From Sequoia sempervirens (lineage: Eukaryota; Streptophyta; Pinopsida; Cupressales; Cupressaceae), in contig VDFB02270651.1 in NCBI GenBank assembly GCA_007258455.2, forward strand, positions 495,707,370 through 495,771,369: DNA of 64,000 nucleotides, in the 5' to 3' direction. Position numbers and translations under genes: made by a program. Positions 47,915 to 58,404 of the stretch are shown one piece after another. Each line of letters begins with the position of its first letter. Within the stretch, counting starts at the first letter, position 1. Below the pieces are notes generated by a model. That model worked only from the letters and a program-made list of their open reading frames with translations. It ran no database searches and had not been told where the DNA came from.

Positions 47915-49222
47915 ATGTAAAGGGAGAGAGCGAACAATGTTTTCAATTGAAATTGTGTTGTCACCCTCTGTCATGCTAAATCTCCCAAGTGCAATATTCC
48001 TAAACTCAAGATCTTTGCTTTCAACAAATTGTTGAGCAATAAAGACCTGATCATCACTAAAGTTGATAAAGGTAATGCCACCGTCATCATGAACAAGCGA
48101 GACTACGTCTCCAAAATGCTTGAACACATTTCCGACTCTAGAAGCTACCAAATTTTATCTCGCAACCTTGTTCCAAAATTATAAATAAAGTTAAACATGC
48201 CATTTCCCTCCTATCTTTTGAGATGCAACCAAGAAACGTTTGTTACCCACCAAAGAAGTGACACCCCACATCTATGGTGTCCCAAAAATGCACAAAAAGG
48301 GAATTTCTCTAAGACCCATTGTGGACAATATCGGCTCTTCGACCTACAAATTAGCTTCCTTTCTTGCCAAGCTTATCTCTCCTCTTGTTGGAAATTCTGA
48401 TTTCCACATCAAAGATTCCTCCCATTTCGTCCACTTTATCAAGGATGTCAAACTAGATAGTTCTGACCTTTTGGTGAGTTTTAATGTGGTTTCTCTCTTT
48501 ACCAAGGTTCCCATCCTTGACTCCATTGAGATTGATAGACGTAAAACCAATGCCAAAATTGCTTCCCTTGTAGAATTATGCCTTAAATCCACTTTCTTTT
48601 CTTTCCAAAATGTCATCTATGAGAAAGTTGATGGTGTGTCCATGGGTTCCCCTCTCTCTCCAATCATAGCCAATATTTGCATGAAACATTTTGAAGAAAC
48701 CGCCCTTTTCTCCTTCTCGCTCAAACCAAAATGGTGGAAGCACTATGTGGATGACACTAACGTTTGTTGGCCTCATGGCCTTGACAAGTTAGAAGAACTC
48801 CACGCTCACCTGAATAGCTTAGTCGCTTGTATCTCCTTTACCAAGGAGATTGAATATGAAGGGAAACTTCCTTTGCTAGACATCTTGCTCATCAAAAAAT
48901 ATGATGGCACCCTAGATTGTCGTGTTTTTCGTAAGGCTACTCATACTGACCTCTACCTCCATTCTTCCTTTCATCACAACCCTTGCCAAAAAGTGGAGTC
49001 CTTAAAACCCTTGCCTTGAGAGCTTATTGTATCTATGATGATGAAAACTTAAAGCAAGAGTTGGTCCATCTTCGCAAAGTCTTCATCCTAAATGGGTACA
49101 AAAGTAAACAAATCTCCAAAGCCTTTAACCATGCCAAGACAAAGTTCTTTTCTACCTCCTTTTCCTCCAAGCTAGAATTCCTCCCTGGTGCTTCTCTTCC
49201 TTATATTGAAGGCATCTCCTAA
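47915..49222 (+). pseudogene. Penelope-like reverse transcriptase
   Basis: Start (about 47990-48180): FNKLLSNKDLIITKVDKGNA, TVIMNKRDYVSKML. Central open frame 48240-49019: VPKMHKKGISLRPIVDNIGS, DLLVSFNVVSLFTKVPI (catalytic Asp of motif A is Asn), GVSMGSPLSPIIANICM, KHYVDDTNVCWPHG (Y-V-D-D intact), LPLLDILLIKKYDG. A frameshift near 49000 leads to TLALRAYCIYDDENLKQEL and AFNHAKTKF up to LPYIEGIS and a stop at 49220. Penelope-like RTs group with telomerase rather than LTR RTs. The motif A change and frameshifts make this copy inactive. Confidence 0.9.
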
Positions 49223-49657
49223 AAAATCTCTAAGATTCTTTTGAAGAAAGGGTTCCATTGCACTTTCAAACCTTTTTCAACTGTAAAACATCGTCTCCCC
49301 TCTCTTAAGGACTATAGGGACATCTTACTCGAGTTTGGAGTTTATAAGGTGGTTTGTTATTGTGGTATCTATTATATTGGTGAAACAAGTTGTTCTTTTT
49401 GCACAAGGATTAAAGAGCATAGTGCAGAAATCAAACATGATCATGTTCTCAAATCCGTACTTGCATACCATTCCACTTCTACTAAGCACCACATTTTCTT
49501 AGAAAATACTGAAGTCTTATGCAAAGAGGACAATTTTTTCAAGAGGAAGCTCAAGGAAGCCATCCATATTAACTTCCACCCCACTAACCTTAATTGTGAT
49601 GAGGGTTATGGTCTAAGTATCTCTTGGAAACCCTTATTGTCTAACCTTTGCAACTAG
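49223..49657 (+). pseudogene. GIY-YIG endonuclease domain of Penelope-like element
   Basis: Follows the RT after one stop. The RT-EN junction carries FHCTFKPFSTVKHRLPSLKD; the domain begins EFGVYKVVCYCGIYYIGETS, with the G-[IV]-Y...Y-I-G core, then TRIKEHSAEI (catalytic Arg), LAYHSTSTKHHIF, KRKLKEAIHINFHP (catalytic Glu) and the terminal GLSISWKPLL. It would nick target DNA to prime insertion. The open frame 49241-49657 is intact across the domain. Confidence 0.9.
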
Positions 49658-50664
49658 GTTCACACCTAGCTTGTTCTTTTCTCCTTGACTCTTCGTTGAG
49701 TCCCTTGCTTGTGTGTCCTCTTTCATTTATCCCCTTCTCTCTTCGCTTAGCCTTTCTCTCCTTTCCTTTTTTCCTTTATTGTCAACCCCCCCCACCGCCC
49801 GCTACGTCTACCCCCCATCTTATCATTCTTACCCCTTTGGGATCATGTCTTCTCCTATCCTTGTCTCTTTCTGTTTCCTCTTCTCCTTCTCTCACCCTTT
49901 CCCCTTCTTCTTGCTTTGATCTCTTTTATTTCGCTTCATTTTCCTCAACCTTTCTTTTCAACTTAATTTATGTTCTCTCTCTTTCATTTGCATTCGTCTT
50001 CTTATGCATTTTCAATATATATATATATACCTTGTTTCATATATAGATACTTATTCTCATCTATTTTTATTTTTTATTTATTTTTCTTATTGTTATAATC
50101 TCTTTTTTCTTAATATTGGTGGTTCTTTTTATTATCTCTTTGCAATATTTTTATCATTCCTAATTTTTTTTGTATATGTATTTTCATACATATATAGTTA
50201 TTTATTTTCTTATGCCCTTCCTTTTCTTTTATGCATTCATGGTTCTTTTTTGTTATATATAGATAAAGTTAATAAATTTGTTGTATTTATTTCTATATAT
50301 TTGTCCTGTTGTATTTATATCCTTATTTCTTTTAAGTATTTGTATGATTATTTGTATAAAAACTATAGACAAATATGAGCTTTTATTTTCTTCTAATTGC
50401 ATTAATTTTATATATATATATAAGTGCATTTTTGTATACTTTTTTTTAGAAATTTGGTCTTTTTTCTTTCCTATCTAATGTATGTTTTATTAATTCTCAT
50501 TCATGCATATATATAGATATATGTAGTGTTATTTTCTTGTTATTTGCTCTTTTCTCTATCTTGTTCCTCAAACCTTGTGCTTCCTTCCCTTCCCTCTTCT
50601 CTCTCCCTTTTTAAACTAGTCTAAGTTTGCAATTAACCATTTTCTCCTCTTGCTCTCTTTGCTC
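49658..50664 (+). other. Penelope-like element 3' UTR, pyrimidine-rich then (TA)-rich
   Basis: 49,660-49,920 is strongly C/T-rich and 50,010-50,520 rich in T and TATATA. Long hydrophobic open frames here (49648-50046, 50004-50378) result from composition. No gene. Confidence 0.7.
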
Positions 50665-50717
50665 TTTATCATCCTGATGATGGATCATAGAGTGTGATCC
50701 GAAACGTTGATGCTAAA
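50665..50717 (+). ncRNA. Hammerhead ribozyme motif (type I, short stem III)
   Basis: Stem I: CATC (50670-50673) pairs with GATG (50709-50712), extended past one mismatch by TTTA (50665-50668) with TAAA (50714-50717). Core CTGATGA is at 50674-50680. Stem II: GGATCA (50682-50687) with TGATCC (50695-50700), six perfect pairs and a 7-base loop. Core GAAA is at 50701-50704, then CGTT, with predicted cleavage after 50708. One extra T (50681) lies between the core and stem II. Stem III is only A-C/G-T, so activity would need dimers, as proposed for Penelope-like hammerheads. Confidence 0.8.
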
Positions 50718-50754
50718 AATTCCAACACAATCAAATCCAGAAACAATACTGAAC

Positions 50755-51609
50755 AAATAAGGTTTATTATTTTTAAAACAATTATGTTTCAAAAAAGTAG
50801 TTAGGAGGTAGTTATGAAATAGTTACACGTGGTTATCAAGAAGAAGCCTATTTATACAAGGCTATTTGCTAATATAAAGATGGGGGGACTCTTACAAGGG
50901 GAATTTTAGAAGGGGAATTTTTAGAGAAATTTTTTCAAAGACTTTTAGGCTTACACTTTGTATAGAGGGGTTTTTGGAATTGTATAATTTTACAAAGATA
51001 ATAAAGAGAGCATTTGAAATCATATGTTTTGAATGTACTTCGAAGTTATTATTACTAATTTTTCGTATGTCAAATTGGTAATCCCTTTTGTCTTTGTGGA
51101 AACCATTGATCATCTATTAAAACATTTATAAATTGCACAATTGATATAACAAAACACAATCATATCTTGGTATCTTGGTTTGCATGTGGTGAAGTGATCT
51201 ATCTCTTCATGTGTTGAGATTTGTTATCCTTCTTTCATTGTCGTTGTATATCAAAACATACATTGTGGTAAAATCTATCATACAAATCTATGGAATATAG
51301 TTTCTAATTTTTTTATGAATCTTTGCTATTTTTAAATAAGTTTGTGAAATCCAAAGTTGGTATTCGTGTGCCTACTATTAAGGTTTTTGTAAGTTATTTT
51401 CTTTAGTCTTTTCTTTTTCCATTATGAACTTTCAAGTCAAAAGTACATAAAAACTATAAAAAAAACCCCATCGTACGAGGGAGTTTCCCCTCTTAGACGT
51501 AGAGGAATATTGTTAGTCCAATAACAACTTATCCAACTATTGGAACATTTGTCACTACCTGTTGGGCGAGCTACATTGAAATCTATTGTGATAAGTATGT
51601 TTACCAATA
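50755..51609 (+). repeat. Element E 5' LTR (first ~14 bp missing)
   Basis: Aligns from AAATAAGGTTTATTATT to TTTACCAATA with 56491-57302. TATA-like TTTATACAAGG is at about 50851. Its first ~14 bases are replaced by the Penelope-like element's end; the terminal CA is TA. Confidence 0.87.
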
Positions 51610-51615
51610 GATTTT

Positions 51616-51635
51616 TGGTGACTTTGTTGGGGATG
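51616..51635 (+). other. Element E PBS-like site
   Basis: TGGTGACTTTGTTGGGGATG, 6 bases after the LTR, resembles the TGGCGAC...GGGGAT primer sites of Tat-type gypsy elements. Confidence 0.5.
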
Positions 51636-51765
51636 CAAAGTGTCGGTATATTTTGTTCCTAAAAATGTCAGGATACATCCCCTATAATGGAAGTTGGCAA
51701 CTCTACGAAAGTGAGACACCCACTATCGTTTCTTTCAAACTCGTAGTATGGAATTAAATTCATCT

Positions 51766-52345
51766 CATCCATGGGGAACCCACTTCAATCCATTGGCCTT
51801 GGCTCGATACACAACCTTACTCGTAGGATCACATAAGCATTTTCCAAAGTTCACTGGAGAGAACTCACAAATGCTCATAATCACTTTATAGCATTCACAG
51901 TTGCTTGTGGAATTATGGGATTTAATGAAGATGTGTTTGTGCAATTGTTTGTCGAAAGCCTCGTTGGACCTACTGCAAAATTGTTTCAAAACCTGAAAGA
52001 TGGATGCATTACAAATTGAGATAGCTTGAAGGGAAGGATTCTTGCAAGATTTAAAGTTGTAATTGATGTAGGTGAGATTTTATCTTAGTTTTTCCAAATC
52101 CAAAAGAAAGAAGATGAAACTATAAGGGACTTTGTGGAATTGATTTAACAAATATTTATAACATAATTCCTCAAGAGAATCAACTAAAGGAGGACAACCA
52201 ATTGTGTGCTCTCATTGTTGCATTACACCCTAAAGTTAGATTCCTCTTGAAGTGGAATAAGGTATGCAACCTAGAAATTGTACAAAAAGAAGCTATTGAG
52301 ATTAAAGATGATCTTGTTTAGGTTGTTAAAAGAAAAATGCATTAA
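51766..52345 (+). pseudogene. Element E gag (Ty3/gypsy Retrotrans_gag type)
   Basis: After a frame break near 51860 the chain reads NAHNHFIAFTVACGIMGFNE, DVFVQLFVESLVGPTAKLFQ, NLKDGCITN*DSLKGRIL; the stop stands where relatives have Trp. It continues with DETIRDFVELI, IPQENQLKEDNQLCALIVAL and HPKVRFLLKWNKV. This is the capsid part of a gypsy Gag. No zinc knuckle or protease was found after it. Confidence 0.72.
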
Positions 52346-54204
52346 GAGATGTAGCTTGGAGGTTTCAAGAAATGAGTCAACAAAGAGATCTTCAATATTG
52401 AATCATAACTATCAACTTGAAGAGCATGCGTATATGTAGTGTGATCTTAGTGCAAAAAGGGTAAAGTTGACGCCTCTTTTAGATGATTATCTAAATCTCA
52501 TAGTTCTAGGTGAAGATTTATTTCAAGATGATTCAATTCCCTCAACAATCAAATCTTAAGCTAAACAACATGGTGAAATGTACCATTTATATGTTGAGGG
52601 GACAAATATGATTCAAAAATCTCTCTTGAAGATCGAAGAGATAATACTTCTCTCACCCATGGGGGAAGTGTTGGCAATCATTGCATTTAGTTGAAAAGTG
52701 TAATAATTGATTCCTCTAGTGACAACTATTGGACAATCTTTTGCCAACACAAGCAACCAAGAGGAAAGCCAAAATGATTACTCATCAATGTCTTCTTCTT
52801 CTTCTTCCGAGATATAAGTATTAAGAAAGAACCATTTGATAGAAATAGAGATTGGAAGTTAAGTTGATGGCAAAGAATGCAAAAATACACTACCAATCGT
52901 TTCCAAATTTGCATGCAACTTGAGCATGAAGCTTTCAAATTTCGTGATGAACAAGATGGAGAAGAACCATGACAACAAAAAGCAAATTGAAAAAAATAAA
53001 GATATTAGAGAACAATTTGAAGACAAATCAACAAGCATCCTCACTTCGATAGATGTGCATCTTGCGTTTTGTGGAGCATTCAAGGTTCAAAATAATCCTC
53101 TTTTTTAAGCTTCTAGTCCCATAGATGCATTGGTATCATATAGTATGAATTAATTTTCCATTTCTTTCCATACTAGTGTCAAAGAAGAGGAATATACACA
53201 TACATGGAATAGAGGATGATCTTAAGAATTGAACAAACATTAGAGAAAGTGATATAGTAGTCATGAAAGAATTAGGAGCGATATGACACTCAATCCCATA
53301 ATGTTTTTATCCCAAGTTGGTGCTTGCAAATGTCTAATGATGAATTTTTATGTGGAGTCATTACTTTGCAATTTATAAAAGAAGATACTCTAGTTAATAA
53401 AATTGAAGATACAAAGTTGTCATCAATAGACCATGGAATTCCCGGGTCAATCATTGCAAAGAAAGATGAAATTATTTAATCTAAAAAAATCCTATACACA
53501 CTAATATTGTTGTTCATGATTGACATTCTTAGTTTGTTTTGGAAGAAGTTGATTCACATCAAGTTTCACATGAGATACATATTTAGCCAAAACTTGGTCA
53601 TTCTTGGACTCAAATGGTCATGAGTACACTTGAGGATGAAATTTCAGCACTTTTAATGCAATACATGAAAGTATAGTTGATAACATGCAGAATGATGTCA
53701 TCCAATAGGCTTCAAAAGTCTATAATGTGAGTGGTTGTTTGGGCATAATGCATTACTCAAATAATTTTTAAATGCCATTATTTTTAGATCTCTTGTCACA
53801 ATAGTTGCAGGTTGGCGATTGGGTTTACAAGCATTCTTCAATCATCATCCATTGTTTCACACATGCACATATTTTTCTCAACCTGTAAATTGATTCGCGT
53901 CATCGTCCTAGAGCAATTTGCGGTAGGAGTCACCTACCATGTACATAAGTTAATTACATTTTTTGTAGTGCCTTTTTTGCTTGGGTTTCCATTTGTTTTT
54001 ACATTTATCCAAGCTTTGTGTTGCTCAACTCACTTTCCCTCTATCACGTCATGTTATTTTTTGACTTTGTAGCCCAATTGATTTAAGGCACTAGTCTTTG
54101 ACCAAAAACTCTAGGTTCTCTCTGCATCCTCTACAATCCTTGTCCCTAGTCAAAGCCAACTATTACCCTTGTTCTAGCAACACAAAATCTAAACATTTTG
54201 TACC
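52346..54204 (+). other. Element E interior, no recognised coding
   Basis: Short open frames only. 52920-53108 is Lys/Asn/Glu-rich (possible coiled coil) and 53812-54072 is hydrophobic; neither matches a family I know. May include a degraded Gag tail. Confidence 0.4.
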
Positions 54205-55120
54205 AAAAAGACAAGCACCACCATGCGTCAATCACCTTTATTGAGTCACCCTATGTCGTAAAATGATATTGTCACCTGCTTTCCATGAAATTTATTCCAT
54301 TCATCCATCATTGCAATGTCAGAGTTGATCTGCTTCACATGGAAAAGTATGACAATTCAAAGGGGGATTGTCCATCTATGCAATCAAAGTTTTGGAGCAA
54401 TTATGCAATGTGACAAATCACAAAAACAATTAATTTAAAATCCATAAGAGCTCGAATGAAATTGGTTTACACAGTCATTCCAAAGGCTATTTAATATAAT
54501 GTGACAAATTTTTAGATCAAAAGTCATGTCCATTTGAAAGATATTAAACTATCAAGTTTTCACCAAGCAATTTGTGAAAATGATTAAATTGGGAGTTTCA
54601 TTAAAAGCCAGAGCAAAATAAATTTGTAGAGGTCTTCATAGGGTTATTACAAACAATGTGACCAAATTTCAAGAAAATATGAGTTCGATTAAAAGACATG
54701 AAATTTCTTTAAATTGTCAACAATCACAAGGTGGAACTTTTAAATGGTTATGAAATTATTTTGAATTATGTGTTCATTGATGCTTTGAAAAGGTTATAAA
54801 ACTTGTGGGTTCTCCCAACACACCTTTCACAACCATATTGGTATTCTAAAAGATAAGTCTTTGAAGGTGAAGGTTAAAAAGTTTTCAACTTTATAACCAA
54901 CTTTGGAAGCCAATAAATATTTATCAAAATTACAAGTTTTTATTTTGATAAGTTGAGTTATGTGAAAAGCATCCAAAGTGCCAACAAAGCTATTTTAAAA
55001 GTTGAAAAGAGTTTGAAAAAAACATAAGTCACAACTCACAACTCACAACTCAAAAGTTAATGGTTGTGAAGTTGTCTCAAGTAGCTGATGACAAAAGGTT
55101 TGCACCACAACCTTTGCCAA
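54205..55120 (+). repeat. Block A, copy 2
   Basis: Aligns with 45545-46545 (see there) and is again followed by the ABCC fragment. A short CACAACT run is at 55029-55050. Confidence 0.85.
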
Positions 55121-55460
55121 AGTGCCTAATTAGTGCAACAATACTAGTGCTTTTGTTCCCAATACAAACTTTCGTGAAAGTAGGACGCATAAACCATCAC
55201 AAGAAGGATTACAATGGATAGATAAGAGGATTGGTCTAATGAATGAAGTCTTGGTTACAATGGGCATAATTAAGTGCTATGCATGGGAAAATAGTTTTCA
55301 AGAAAAGGTCCAACATATAAGAAATGATGAGCTCAATTGGTTCTAAAAGGCACAATTATTGGGATTGTTCAATAGTTTCATTTTGAACAGTATTCCAATA
55401 CTTGTTACAGTGGCTGCTTTTGAAGTACATACTTTTACTTGGTGGTTAACTAACACTTGC
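55121..55460 (+). pseudogene. ABCC transporter fragment, copy 2 (TMD1 end)
   Basis: Same start as copy 1: ILVLLFPIQTFV, then KRIGLMNEVLVTM (Lys read across a frame break), IIKCYAWENSFQEKVQ, NDELNWF*KAQLLGLFNSFI and LNSIPILVTVAAFEVHTF. It stops aligning near WWLTNTCKCN, so NBD1 is absent. It keeps some residues closer to plant ABCC proteins than copy 1 does. Intronless and on the plus strand. Confidence 0.85.
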
Positions 55461-55879
55461 AAATGCAACTAACAAATGTGAAGTCAAACTTTGCAACCTT
55501 CACCAACATCCAATTGGGCCATGCCTTAGAACATCATATGGACATCCATCATAGCATAATGGAATGATGGCTTCTAATTCTTAATTGATGGCTATATTTT
55601 GTAGCAACTTTCACTTGAAAAGTTCTCACCTAGAAAAACAACTAGCTTCGACCTAAGAAACAAATTCTAACTCACATTCAATATTTTCATTTAAAAGGCT
55701 ACAAAAATCTTGTCTCGAGCTCAAGAATCTAGCAACTCTAAAACTTGTTATTTTTAGTTCTACTTTTCATTTATTGTGAATAAATTGAAGCAACAACATA
55801 GTTTGTACAAGGTTGTTGCAAAACTCAACATAATTGATGACATTGAATTGACAAACCAAGAAAGAACACATGCTATAAA

Positions 55880-56340
55880 GGCTATGAGAGCCATGGAAGG
55901 AGATGCTAGAATGAGTTCTAGTTCCAAATTGAGTCTTGAACCATAGGTTTATTGGTGGCATGATACATATCATCCTCGAAAGACCAAGTATGTTAACCAA
56001 GTGCATATGAATGGGACAAATACAATCAAACACATTATGACCATGATAATTCTCCTCCAAAAATTGTACAAGGTTATAGGTTCAACATCTTTTATCCAAA
56101 TCTTGTTGACAAAACAAGGGCTCTCACATGTACAATTGAGAAGGATGGGAGCAATGTTGAAATTTGCCTAATAGGATTTCATGTTGGACCTCCATATGAA
56201 GACATTGCTTTCCTTACTGTAAATAAATAATGGGTATATTTACATAAGAAAGGATTCAAGTGTACCTTTGAACAAGGGATGTTGCATATCCTTTAAGGCC
56301 ATGTTATTGTTGAATGAATGATTCATGAATTAGAAGAAGA
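55880..56340 (+). pseudogene. Cactin C-terminal domain fragment
   Basis: KAMRAMEGDA is followed by VYWWHDTYHPRKTKYVNQVH; one frame change; then YEWDKYNQTHYDHDNSPPKI, VQGYRFNIFYPNLVDKTRAL, FHVGPPYEDIAFLTVNK* and WVYLHKKGFKCTFEQGMLHI. These are the landmarks of the CactinC_cactus domain (nuclear protein that interacts with the spliceosome). Two stops and a frameshift make it non-coding today. It ends ~140 bp before the right LTR. The conserved text is continuous with no intron. Confidence 0.85.
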
Positions 56341-56476
56341 TGGTGCCTGCTACAAGAAGACAAATAACTTGGTGTCTCTTTAAAGTTAAGAGTTTCAAGT
56401 TAGCGTTTTAAGAAGGTAACTCATCTCACATTGTAATTTTAAGTTATAAAATGAACCTTTATTTCCAAAAAAGTTA

Positions 56477-57302
56477 TGTTGAACATACTCAAATAAGGTT
56501 TATTATTCTTAAAACCATTATGTTTCAAAAAAGTAGTTAGGAGGTAGTTATGAAGTAGTTGAATATGGTTATCAAGAAGAAGCCTATAAATACAAGGCTA
56601 GTTACTATTGTAAAGGGGGGGAACTCTTATGAGGGGATTTCCTAGAGAAACTTTTTAGAGGCTTTTATCCTTACACTTTGTAAAAAGGGGTTTTTTGAGT
56701 TTTACAATTTCACAAAGATTATAAAGATAGTATTTGAAATCATATGTTTTGAATGTACTTCCAATTTATTATTACTAATTTTTTGTATGTCAAATTTGTG
56801 ATCCCTTTTGCCTTTGTGGAAAGCATTGGTCATATGTTGGAACATTTATAAAACACAATCATATCTTGGTGTCTTGGTTTGAATGTGTTTAAGTAATCTA
56901 TGCCTTTGTGTGTTGAAATTTGTTATCCTTATTTCATCATTGTTGCATATCAAAACTATATTGTGGTAAAATTCATCATACAAATTTATAGAACATAATT
57001 TTTGATTTTGTGATGAATATTTGTTAGTTTCAAATAAGTTTGTGAAATCCAAAGTTGATATTCATGTGTCTATTGCTAAGGTTTCAATAAGTTATTTTCT
57101 TTAGTCTTTTTTTTTTAATGTACTTTCAAGTTTAAAGTACACAAAAATCTTTAAAAAAACCTATCATACAACAGAGTTGCCTCTTTCAAATGTAGAGAAA
57201 AATTGTTAGTCCAATAACAACTTTTAAAACTATTGGAACATTTGTCACTGCGTGTTGGACAAGTTGCATTGATATCTACAATGATAAATTTGTTTACCAA
57301 CA
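56477..57302 (+). repeat. Element E 3' LTR
   Basis: 826 bp, TGTTGAACAT...TTACCAACA, with perfect 5-bp inverted ends. TATA box TATAAATA at 56585-56592. Aligns with 50755-51609. Confidence 0.88.
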
Positions 57303-58404
57303 AGGTGTCACTCTATTCAAGGTAATGTAGCCTCATTTGTAACAAAATTTGTTGTTGTCTTGGGGTTGAATCACCTATATTTTGCAATGAATTGAGGCAA
57401 AATTGATGTATGTGCACAACCAAACTTTGTGCATAGATAACTCTTGTGAATAATAATATAATATGCAATATCATCCACAAACATTTATTCTAATGGTGCA
57501 AATACTAATAGATATTAACATAGTGTTCTAAATGTTAGAATACTAACACAAGAAATATAATGAATTAATTAAAAATAGTCACCATAAAATAATGAAATAA
57601 AGTACAACCCTATAAAATTATTCAGCCAAAACCAAAGCTAATTTATAATGAAATAAGGAATAAGTGCCACTTCAAAGGGGTGTTTGACCAAATATCTTAG
57701 CAAAATATGGCCTTCATAAAGTTAATGATATCCATGTGCATAATCTTATGAGGTCATATGCTTGAATTTTGAATTTTCTATTCAAGTAAGATAAAGCATC
57801 ATGAATGTGCTACGTAGGCTCTTCTAAAAGTCATCATGCATTTGACATGTATAGAACTAGAAGCATAACATACCTCTTCCCTCTAGCAAGGTATTGCTCT
57901 TAATCTTGCAACATAGAGATCCTTTCATATGGTATATTTCCTCTCTGTTATGAGTTTATTTTTTAGGTTCTTAAATCACATTCCAAACACTTTAGTTCCA
58001 ATATAATTCAACCCCACTATCCAACCACGTTATCTCTATTTGTATAGAGCTTTTGTGATCAAATACTCTTAACAAGGGAACAAAATATCAAATGGATCCT
58101 TGATGATGTCGGTAACTCCAACTACCATGCAGAGTCAATAGTGTTAATATGTTTCCTTTCTGAACCACGCGGACAAATCCACGCGGACAATATTTGTATG
58201 AACACAAATCTAAATGAGAGGAAACACGTTTTGTCTTTTTTTCTAATGGATGTATCCGATACACCACTTCAGAAGTGGGCCGTCTATGAGTACAGTTAGT
58301 ATTTAGGTAATATACGCATATCTAAGAGGGAGCATGTTGTATCTTAGTCACCTTTTCACAGACGCATGAATAAGAGCAATAAATTACAAAGATACCATTG
58401 CCTT
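57303..58404. other. AT-rich DNA between element E and TOP6B
   Basis: No gene recognised. 58,140-58,400 may be 3' UTR and downstream sequence of the minus-strand TOP6B gene. Confidence 0.5.

Larger units (their letters stand above)
47915..50754 (+). mobile_element. Penelope-like retroelement with GIY-YIG endonuclease (Dryad-like)
   Basis: A Penelope-type RT is followed by a GIY-YIG endonuclease and, ~1 kb further, a hammerhead ribozyme motif. This combination defines endonuclease-plus Penelope-like elements. Such elements are common in animals; in plants they are reported from conifers. The 5' end is truncated or fused to the PPR fragment at about 47915; the 3' end abuts the element E LTR at 50754. 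Only one ribozyme copy is seen. Confidence 0.85.
50755..57302 (+). mobile_element. Gag-only LTR element carrying ABCC and Cactin fragments (element E)
   Basis: Two aligned LTRs flank a ~4.9-kb interior with a PBS-like site, a Ty3/gypsy-type gag, block A, an ABCC transporter fragment and a Cactin fragment; no protease, RT or integrase was found. The right LTR has perfect TGTTG...CAACA ends. Host fragments are on the same strand as gag and lack introns, fitting capture through RNA. It would need proteins supplied by another element. Confidence 0.82.

Noticed and set aside
49648..50378. Two long open frames (132 and 124 codons) rich in Ser/Leu/Phe and Tyr
   Set aside because: They lie in pyrimidine-rich and TA-rich 3' UTR of the Penelope-like element; composition alone explains them.
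52920..53108. Lys/Asp/Glu-rich frame in element E
   Set aside because: Could be a degraded Gag tail, but no motif supports it.
53812..54072. Hydrophobic 86-codon frame inside element E, possibly membrane protein
   Set aside because: No family recognised; T-rich composition can create such a frame.
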